The notes below the pieces were generated by a model. The model saw nothing but the letters and a program-made list of their open reading frames with translations, was not told the DNA's origin and ran no database searches. Of a stretch of DNA of 18,710 nt, positions 13,244 through 18,710 are shown piece by piece. The position numbers were made by a program, and so were the translations under genes. Every line of letters starts with the position of its first letter. Position 1 is the stretch's first letter. The stretch is from Candidatus Eiseniibacteriota bacterium. Its GTDB lineage: Bacteria; JAFGKV01. The stretch is taken from positions 1 through 18,710 of the forward strand of contig JALOPK010000086.1 of NCBI GenBank assembly GCA_025453925.1, written 5' to 3'.

Positions 13244-14737
13244 GTGGATGCACGCAGTCAGTACTCCTGTCTTCCCGCCCTCGTCGCCCGTTGGGCGTCA
13301 CGCACACCCGACGCGCCATTCCTGTCGTGGGACGACACGGTGGTGTCGTATGCGGCAAGCGCGGAGCAGATGTCGCGCGCCGCGGCGGGACTTCGCCACA
13401 GGGGGGTGCGCCCGGGGGACATCGTCGTGGGGTTGCTCACCACCCGACGGGACACCGTTCGGGCGCTCCTGGCGGTATCGGCGGCCTCGGGCGTTCTCGC
13501 CCCGGTGAACAGGTGGCTCGCACCCGGGGCGTTCCGCGCCCTTCTCGCGTATGTGCGTCCTGACTGGGTGATTGCGGATGGTGGCGCGGCTTCCCTTCTC
13601 GCGCGCAACGTCTCCGTCCTCCCTGCCAGGAACAGATGGATCGATGTGTCGGAGACCGGGGACGGTTCGTGGGCAAGCCTGGAGAGAGGGGTCGGCCCGG
13701 CGGAGCTTCCCGATCTGCCGCCTGACGAGGTCTGCTACATCGATTTCACCTCCGGATCCCTGGGGGCACCCAAGGGTGTTCCCCGCACCCACGGGAGCAT
13801 CTGGTCCATCTCCGAAAGCGCCATCGAGGGGCTGGGTCTTCGGTCGGATGACCGTCACCTGTCGCTGTTCGCTCCATTCGCCCACCCGCACGAGGCGCTG
13901 GCCCGCGCGGCCGTCCTGGGCGGAACTCTCGTCTGCGTGGAGACCTTGCGGCCATCGGCGATCGCCACCACAATTGCCCGGCATTCGGTCACGTGCGTTA
14001 TGGGCGTCCCCACCGTGTACGGCCTCCTGGCCCGCCGCATCGAGGATCCCCGTTTCTCGACGCTCCGGTTGCTCGAGAGTGGCGGCGCCATCACCCCTGA
14101 AGCGCTCGTTGCCGCGTTCAGGAGTCGGCTGGGCATCCCCCTGACTCCCGTCTGGGGGTGCACGGAGGCCGGCGGCATCGCGCTGGCGGGGCCTCCGTCG
14201 GGGAGCCGGCCCGAGGGCGCCGTGGGGATGCTGTGCCCGGGGTTCGATGCGCGCCTGGTCCCGCACCCCGAAGCGGAGGGTTCGGAGGGCGAGCTGCTGC
14301 TCCGGGGGCCTTCCCTGGCCCGGGAGTACTTCAGACTGCCCTCGGAGAGCGCCCGTGCATTCCGTGATGGGTGGTATCACTCAGGAGACGTCTTCGACCG
14401 CGATGCTCACGGTGCGTTCTACTTCCGGGGGCGAACCGATGAGATGATAAAGGTGAAGGGGCTAAAGGTGTTTCCCACGGAAATCGAGCAGGTTCTGCTC
14501 CGCCATCCGGAAGTGGCGGAGGCTGCAGTCGTGGCGGGGAGCGATCCGGGCGACAGCCCCGTCGCGTTCATCATGGCGAAGCCGGGTGCCAGCCTGACCG
14601 AGCCGAGACTGCGCGCATTCTGCCGGGAGCACCTGCCGCCATTCAAGGTCCCACAGATCATGCTGCGCCGGGCTCTGCCCAAGACGCGAAGCGGCAAGAT
14701 ACTGAAACGGGGCCTCCACGGCCTGCGGGAGGAGTGA
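13244..14737 (+). CDS. AMP-forming acyl-CoA synthetase / ligase
   Basis: This 497-residue member of the ANL superfamily would activate a carboxylic acid with ATP to an acyl-adenylate and then usually a CoA thioester. The core motifs are all present: P-loop FTSGSLGAPKG (168-178), WGCTEAGG (304-311) matching A5, YHSGD (378-382) with the ribose-binding Asp, the hinge RGRTDEMIKVKG (395-406), and C-terminal PKTRSGKIL with catalytic K485. The P-loop is TSGSLG rather than the usual TSGTTG, a tolerable variant. I chose GTG at 13244 because family similarity starts directly after it; an upstream GTG at 13145 is in frame, and neither has a strong Shine-Dalgarno site. The substrate cannot be told from sequence. 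The gene stands alone, divergent from the ABC operon, with no acyl-carrier or CoA-transferring partner nearby. Confidence 0.85.
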   Translation: MDARSQYSCLPALVARWASRTPDAPFLSWDDTVVSYAASAEQMSRAAAGLRHRGVRPGDIVVGLLTTRRDTVRALLAVSAASGVLAPVNRWLAPGAFRALLAYVRPDWVIADGGAASLLARNVSVLPARNRWIDVSETGDGSWASLERGVGPAELPDLPPDEVCYIDFTSGSLGAPKGVPRTHGSIWSISESAIEGLGLRSDDRHLSLFAPFAHPHEALARAAVLGGTLVCVETLRPSAIATTIARHSVTCVMGVPTVYGLLARRIEDPRFSTLRLLESGGAITPEALVAAFRSRLGIPLTPVWGCTEAGGIALAGPPSGSRPEGAVGMLCPGFDARLVPHPEAEGSEGELLLRGPSLAREYFRLPSESARAFRDGWYHSGDVFDRDAHGAFYFRGRTDEMIKVKGLKVFPTEIEQVLLRHPEVAEAAVVAGSDPGDSPVAFIMAKPGASLTEPRLRAFCREHLPPFKVPQIMLRRALPKTRSGKILKRGLHGLREE

Positions 14738-14790
14738 GGCCGGCTCGACATCCGACGTAGAGCACAGGATGCCGTACGTGTGCGATGGTC

Positions 14791-14819
14791 ATTGCGAGTC
14801 TGTTCGAGGACAGAGCAAT
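14791..14819. terminator. Imperfect hairpin between convergent genes
   Basis: ATTGC (14791-14795) pairs with GCAAT (14815-14819), and TCTGT (14799-14803) with ACAGA (14810-14814), leaving a 3-base bulge on one side. It lies in the 119-bp gap between two converging stops. There is no T-tract, so terminator function is only suggested by position. Confidence 0.35.
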
Positions 14820-14856
14820 CCCAGTGGAAGAATCGATCGCCACGTCCGCAGGACCG

Positions 14857-15423
14857 TCATTTCTTCTTGAACACCGCGCGCCACCCTGTGTGGTGGGGCA
14901 AAACGCTGAGATGGCTGGAATCCGACGCATGCTCCACCGAGTAGAACAACTCAGGATCGATGGAGCACGCCGCTTCGATGATGCGCCCCATGTCTCCCCT
15001 GGCGCACATGACGTAGATGAGTGTCCGGGGGCCGGTGCGCCCTTCGCCGTGGAAAACGGTGTAGGGCTGATTCATGGAGGTGAGCTTGTCGGTGATCGCC
15101 TTCCCATACTCCTCGGAAATGATTCGGACCACCATGTAACCGAAAGCAAGCTTCCGTTCCAGCCAGATACCGCTCGCATTCCCGGCTGCAAACCCGCACG
15201 CGTAGGCCAGCAGCAGGAGGGGGTCGTCCTTCACCCGCACGATCACCTGCGATACCACGGTGATCCAGATCAGCACTTCGACGAAGCCAAGAAGCACCGA
15301 CATCTTGATTCGGCCGTGCACCACGGCGATGGTGCGCACCGTGCCCAGCGATACGTCCACGATCCGCAGCAGGAACACGGCAATCGCCAGGCCCCACACC
15401 GGCCATCCCTGCGTGAAATCCAT
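14857..15423 (-). CDS. UPF0316 family membrane protein (DUF5698 + DUF2179)
   Basis: This 188-residue protein has the UPF0316 layout: three N-terminal membrane helices (about 10-28, 41-63, 68-85) with the conserved RIVDVSLGTVRTI stretch (20-32) and FVEVLIWI (46-53), then a cytoplasmic DUF2179-type domain from about residue 98 to the end (FGYMVVRIISEE, GRTGPRTLIYVMCARGDM, a final FYSVEHASDSS region). DUF2179 is a small alpha/beta domain also found at the end of YitT-type transporters; the function of the family is not established. ATG at 15421-15423 is preferred over the GTG two codons upstream because AAGG lies eight bases before it. The gene has a single-gene appearance, convergent with the acyl-CoA synthetase. 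Confidence 0.85.
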   Translation of the reverse strand: MDFTQGWPVWGLAIAVFLLRIVDVSLGTVRTIAVVHGRIKMSVLLGFVEVLIWITVVSQVIVRVKDDPLLLLAYACGFAAGNASGIWLERKLAFGYMVVRIISEEYGKAITDKLTSMNQPYTVFHGEGRTGPRTLIYVMCARGDMGRIIEAACSIDPELFYSVEHASDSSHLSVLPHHTGWRAVFKKK

Positions 15424-15559
15424 CGTCACAACCTTCCGTCAGAGAACTCTACTCGAAATGCGAGCCGTACACGCGCCGAGCGACCCTCCCGCAAGGCCCT
15501 CGGCACCAGTGCTTTGCCAACCACGTCCCGATCGGCGTCCGACACGAAGGAAGAAAGTG

Positions 15560-17908
15560 CTACGGGATGCTGACCTCGAAGTCCCGCTCCCCTGCGCGAT
15601 TCGAGCACAGGAGTTCTTGCTCTGCCGCGTCCACCGCCATGATGAGATAGGTCCAGTCTTCACTCGGCGATCCAATACCACTGGAGCTCATCCACGATGT
15701 CGCACTTGGCGCCAGCACATCAAGCCTCCCGGCATACCCGGGAGGACCGCCTGGCAGGAAGAACGGTTCCACCAGCGAGCCGTACACCCAATAGCCTGCG
15801 GCACCGTGGAAGGGCACCCAGGTCAGCCCAATCGATTCGCCAATCAGCTCGCCCGTCAACGGGAGCTGGCCAGACGATCGGTATGCGTAGAACAGGTCAG
15901 ACGTCGCATCGTCGCGGTAGGAAACGTGGACGCTTCCCGCGCCATCCACCGCCACTGCGTTGTAGTCCGATGGAGCCGCGATGGATCCGAAGTCGTCGAC
16001 CACCCATTCCGTCCCATTGAAGGTAGCATGCTTGAGGAGAAGCCCGTCGCCGTAGAACACAATGTGAGGCTGGCCATTGGGCGACAGCGCCAATGACACA
16101 TGGCCCGAACACGACCCGGTGCCAGGCACGACCTCCGTGACCCAGGCATCCCCGTCGCACCGTGCGAATCTGAGCGAGTGTGTGGAGTCGTGCTCATACG
16201 CGACGCAAGGCACGCCCTCCGCATCAAGCGCCAAGGAGCAGTGGCGACCGTATTGATCGGCGTCCAAGAAGGTGAATTCCCACGCCACGCCGTCGTAGTA
16301 GGCGTACTTCAGTCCGTCAGCCGCGTCGCTGAAGTAGGCTATGTGCGCATGACCCTGAGAGTCGATCGCCAATGATGGTTCGTCCGCGACCCCGCCGTCG
16401 ACTGTGGTGAACTCCCACGTCCCGGCGCTTCGAGACGCATAGCGCAGGGCCGAGTTGTCCGCGAAGTAGGAAACATGCGGGGAATCCTCTGAGTCCAGCG
16501 CCAAGGAGGGACACCATCCGGTGCTCCCTTGGGCATCAACGATCTCGGTCTGCCAGCCTCCGTCCCATGCAGCATAGAGCAGGATGTCGGGGTTGAGGGA
16601 CATGTAGGCCATGCTTGGTCTCCCCGATGAGTCGACTGCCAAGGATGTCCGCGTCCACGGGGTGGAGAGCGAATCCACAACCTCCGCGGTCCACCTCATG
16701 CCATCCCACCACGCATGTTTAACCGCATGCTGCTGGGTGGCCACGTAGCTCATGTGCGGAAACCCCTGTGAATCCAAAGCCAACGAGTTTGAGCCGCCGA
16801 TGTCACCGGTACGGTCGAGTACCGTGAGATCCCACCAGGTGCCGCCGGCATGCTTCGTCGCCAACTTCAGCTCGCCTCCGCTGGCGTCGCAGTAGCTCAC
16901 GCACGGTCTGTCCTCAGCATCGAACGCCATGGAGATGTCGCGGCAGAATGTGCCGGATTGTATGACCTGGAGGTCCCAGAGTCCCACTCCCTGCCTCTCA
17001 GCGTACAGCACACAGTCGAAGATGCCATCGGTCAAAGCCACGCACGGGACGCCCTGGCTGTTGAACGCGAGGGAGCTATGCTCCGCGTCACGCATGGTCT
17101 GGAAGATGGTCTCGATCTCCCAGACTGCACCTTCGAGGTGGGCGTACTTGTAGGTTGTGTGGTAGAACTGCCAATAGCACATGCACGGCTGTCCGCCTTC
17201 ATCCAACGTCAGAGAAAGCCCCATGACATCGGACGTCAGATTGTCCACCCCGGCGCTGTTCCAGCCAGCTCCATCTCGCCAGGCATGCTTGACCCCCTGG
17301 ATGCAATTGAAGCCAATGTGGGGAATCCCCGACTCGTCAACGGCCATCGAGAGATAGCGGCCAAACATAAGAGGCCCAATCCCGGTGGCCACGGTCTCGA
17401 TCACCCAGGAGGAGCCATCGCTACGTGCGTACTTGAGGTCGCCCGGTTCGAGGATGTAGCAGACATAGACCGTGTCGCCCAGTGACGCCGCCGAAGTGGT
17501 AACCACAGTGCCATTATCGATCGTCTCGACGACCCACTCAGACGATGAACGGTAGGCATGCTTGAGGAGGCCCTGGATGGCATCAGCATACACGATGTGC
17601 GGAGCTCCCGACTCAAGAAGAGCCAGCGAGGCGAAGCTCCCGACCTGAGGCTCCTGATCCACGATCTCCTTGTGCCAACCCTGGGCATCGCTCCACTGGA
17701 AGTACAGATGATCCCCGCCGTAGGCGACACAGGGATAGCCACCCTCGTCAGCCCGAAGGCTACGGTCGGTCATGCCGATGAGATCCGGAAGGCAATCGAC
17801 AGCCTCGATCTGCCACCCCTCCGGCTGGGCCTTTGCCCCCCTCGGGAGGATGGCTGCCGCCGTGACCAGGGATATGAGAAAGATGGTCAATCCGTTCGAT
17901 CGAGTCAT
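15560..17908 (-). CDS. Secreted protein with 14 propeller-type repeats and C-terminal FN3-like module
   Basis: This is a 782-residue exported protein. The start is ATG at 17906-17908 with AGGAGG four bases upstream; the signal peptide has a hydrophobic core at 7-21 and a likely cut after AKA at 25-27. Fourteen repeats of about 46 residues run from ~32 to ~678. Each has the pattern S-L-A-x-D-x-x-G-x-P-[HC]-x-x-Y, then L-K-Y-A, then W-x-x-E-x-V-D (clear copies start at 50, 94, 187, 375, 468, 512 and 558). Such repeats form blades of beta-propellers, and fourteen suggests two seven-bladed domains. Residues ~684-782 form an FN3-like module ending in AGERDFEVSIP, similar to the tail of the FG-GAP protein at 5727-7577. 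There are no catalytic motifs. It is probably a surface or extracellular adhesion or binding protein, with a divergent paralogue next door. Confidence 0.85.
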   Translation of the reverse strand: MTRSNGLTIFLISLVTAAAILPRGAKAQPEGWQIEAVDCLPDLIGMTDRSLRADEGGYPCVAYGGDHLYFQWSDAQGWHKEIVDQEPQVGSFASLALLESGAPHIVYADAIQGLLKHAYRSSSEWVVETIDNGTVVTTSAASLGDTVYVCYILEPGDLKYARSDGSSWVIETVATGIGPLMFGRYLSMAVDESGIPHIGFNCIQGVKHAWRDGAGWNSAGVDNLTSDVMGLSLTLDEGGQPCMCYWQFYHTTYKYAHLEGAVWEIETIFQTMRDAEHSSLAFNSQGVPCVALTDGIFDCVLYAERQGVGLWDLQVIQSGTFCRDISMAFDAEDRPCVSYCDASGGELKLATKHAGGTWWDLTVLDRTGDIGGSNSLALDSQGFPHMSYVATQQHAVKHAWWDGMRWTAEVVDSLSTPWTRTSLAVDSSGRPSMAYMSLNPDILLYAAWDGGWQTEIVDAQGSTGWCPSLALDSEDSPHVSYFADNSALRYASRSAGTWEFTTVDGGVADEPSLAIDSQGHAHIAYFSDAADGLKYAYYDGVAWEFTFLDADQYGRHCSLALDAEGVPCVAYEHDSTHSLRFARCDGDAWVTEVVPGTGSCSGHVSLALSPNGQPHIVFYGDGLLLKHATFNGTEWVVDDFGSIAAPSDYNAVAVDGAGSVHVSYRDDATSDLFYAYRSSGQLPLTGELIGESIGLTWVPFHGAAGYWVYGSLVEPFFLPGGPPGYAGRLDVLAPSATSWMSSSGIGSPSEDWTYLIMAVDAAEQELLCSNRAGERDFEVSIP
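15875..17815 (-). repeat. Region encoding fourteen ~46-residue repeats
   Basis: The core S-L-x-x-D of each repeat begins at residues 50, 94, 138, 187, 232, 279, 326, 375, 422, 468, 512, 558, 605 and 651 of the protein. The spacing is 44-49 residues (132-147 bp). The copies are diverged in DNA, so this is an old protein repeat and not a recent tandem duplication. The third and last copies are the most degenerate. Confidence 0.8.
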
Positions 17909-18215
17909 GTCCCCTCCTGCAGCGGTCCGGGAGAGAGCTGCATAGGGAGAATTCGCTCTGTGGGCGAACGAGCCAGAGTACCCCGCAAGGTCAATCAGAC
18001 GGAAGATAGCCCAACGGAGTGCCTCGCTCAAGGAAGGCCTCTTGGCCCCGGGAGCCTGGAACTCACGATTCCCGACCCGTTGCCGATTGGCCCGGTCCTT
18101 GCACATAGTGTGTTCATGGTGCGCGCTACCGGCGAGGCAGCCGTCACCGGTTGTTCCGGGGTGCATGCCTTGTGGAGTCGTTTATACTTGGTGTACGGGC
18201 GGAAGGAGGTCTTCA
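17909..18215. other. 307-bp divergent intergenic region between paralogues
   Basis: Both paralogous propeller genes start from this region. It holds a plus-strand -10-like element and Shine-Dalgarno site near 18183-18210, a small dyad TTCGC (17952-17956) / GCGAA (17964-17968), and CACA-TAG-TGTG (18102-18112). On the minus strand a TTGACC lies near 17990, but no good -10 is spaced correctly. The open frame crossing it on the minus strand (up to 18166) is not protein-like. Confidence 0.5.
18183..18210 (+). promoter_or_regulatory. -10-like element and strong RBS of the truncated propeller gene
   Basis: TATACT (18183-18188) matches the sigma-70 -10 consensus at five of six positions; no good -35 is spaced 16-18 bp upstream. 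AAGGAGGT (18203-18210) precedes ATG by five bases. If the -10 is real the leader is only about 20 bases, so the mRNA would start almost at the ribosome binding site. Confidence 0.45.
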
Positions 18216-18710
18216 ATGCGTGAGTGCGGGGAACGGGAACTCGACCGACTGTGGGGCTGGGTGCGCTGCGCCTTCCTCCTCCCCTGTGCATTGCTTGCAC
18301 AGGGCTACGCAGAATCTGCAGTGGGCTGGGAGATCGAGGTGGTAGACAACGGGAAACAGTTTTCGAACATGACGGATCGCAGCCTCCGCCTCGATGCCCA
18401 GGGCCATCCTCACGTCGCCTATGGGGAGGATTGGCTCTACTACGGCTTCTTCGATGGCCTCGAGTGGCACTACGAAGTCGCGGACTCGTCCCCCAGGGTG
18501 GGCCAGTACGCCTCGCTCGCGTTGGATTCGTCTGGGTGTCCCCACATCAGCTACTACGACGAGCGAAACGGCGACCTGAAGTACGCATGCCGCGAGGCTG
18601 CAGGATGGTACACCCAGACCATCGACGCCACGGGCGACGTGGGGCTCTCAACGTCGATCACTCTGGGCAGCTCTGGCCTCCCTCGCATCAGCTACAGCGA
18701 CCGTTCGGGT
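18216..18710 (+). CDS. Secreted propeller-repeat protein, paralogue of the 15560-17908 product, 3' end outside the window
   Basis: The visible 165 residues begin with a signal-peptide-like segment (charged 1-10, hydrophobic 19-28, cleavage somewhere near 28-34). Mature sequence then matches the divergent neighbour: NMTDRSLRLDAQGHPHVAYG (51-70) against GMTDRSLRADEGGYPCVAYG there (45-64), followed by repeats SLALDSSGCPHISYYD (100-115) and a GDLKYA segment. Three repeat starts are visible at ~45-47-residue spacing. The ATG at 18216 is firm because AAGGAGGT lies five bases upstream and no upstream extension is plausible. The rest of the gene, and whether it also has fourteen repeats and the FN3-like tail, lies beyond the window. 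Role: presumed extracellular binding or adhesion protein; ligand unknown. Confidence 0.85.
   Translation, partial: MRECGERELDRLWGWVRCAFLLPCALLAQGYAESAVGWEIEVVDNGKQFSNMTDRSLRLDAQGHPHVAYGEDWLYYGFFDGLEWHYEVADSSPRVGQYASLALDSSGCPHISYYDERNGDLKYACREAAGWYTQTIDATGDVGLSTSITLGSSGLPRISYSDRSG

Noticed and set aside
13298-14380. 360-codon minus-strand open frame opposite the acyl-CoA synthetase
   Set aside because: Arg/Gly/Pro-rich noise with no RBS; the plus-strand gene has all ANL core motifs.
15426-15608. 60-codon minus-strand ORF between the 14-repeat gene and the UPF0316 gene
   Set aside because: It overlaps the C-terminus of the repeat protein, lacks an RBS and has no recognisable features; the 136-bp gap holds nothing else I can support.
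15875-17815. CRISPR array or DNA tandem repeat
   Set aside because: Periodicity is at protein level (44-49 residues) with diverged DNA and an uninterrupted reading frame; no identical repeats with unique spacers.
17909-18166. N-terminal extension of the 14-repeat protein
   Set aside because: The signal peptide and strong RBS mark the ATG at 17906-17908; the upstream translation is not protein-like.

Overview
The window is GC-rich bacterial DNA with tightly packed genes, Shine-Dalgarno starts (many GTG) and 4-bp ATGA/GTGA overlaps. Secreted repeat proteins that end in a fibronectin-III-like module, a GldA/GldF/GldG-type transporter with DUF4340, and a DUF4438 gene together suggest an uncultured lineage of the FCB superphylum (Eisenbacteria- or Krumholzibacteriota-like). 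That placement is inference from protein style. No rRNA, tRNA, CRISPR array, transposase or phage gene was seen.

Region A (1-5251, minus strand) is a compact glycan operon. In transcription order it holds a GH63/MGH1-like alpha/alpha-barrel glycosidase, a GT-C membrane glycosyltransferase (TMTC/PMT-like), a 137-residue beta-rich protein lying in frame just behind the GT-C stop codon, and a GT4 glycosyltransferase that runs off the left edge. Gaps are 3, 9 and -4 bp.

Region B (5252-7577) is a 475-bp divergent control region with two strong dyads (5500-5539 and 5588-5605), followed by a plus-strand secreted protein: seven FG-GAP/VCBS repeats, a Kre9/KNH-like Ig domain and a C-terminal FN3-like module.

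Region C (7578-12941, minus strand) has DUF4438 alone behind a hairpin, and a four-gene translationally coupled operon: ABC ATPase (GldA type), ABC-2 permease (GldF type), GldG-like auxiliary protein and DUF4340 protein. A perfect 11-bp-stem hairpin lies just downstream of it.

Region D (12942-15423) has a plus-strand AMP-forming acyl-CoA synthetase-like gene, divergent from the ABC operon, then a convergent minus-strand UPF0316 (DUF5698+DUF2179) membrane protein.

Region E (15560-18710) is a divergent pair of paralogous secreted repeat proteins. The complete minus-strand one has 14 repeats of about 46 residues, enough for two seven-bladed propellers, and ends in the same C-terminal module as the FG-GAP protein. 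The plus-strand one is cut by the right edge.

Taken together, the window encodes surface biology: glycan synthesis or trimming, an ABC exporter with extracytoplasmic auxiliary subunits, and exported propellers sharing a tail that may be a sorting or anchoring domain. Functional links between the operons are inference.
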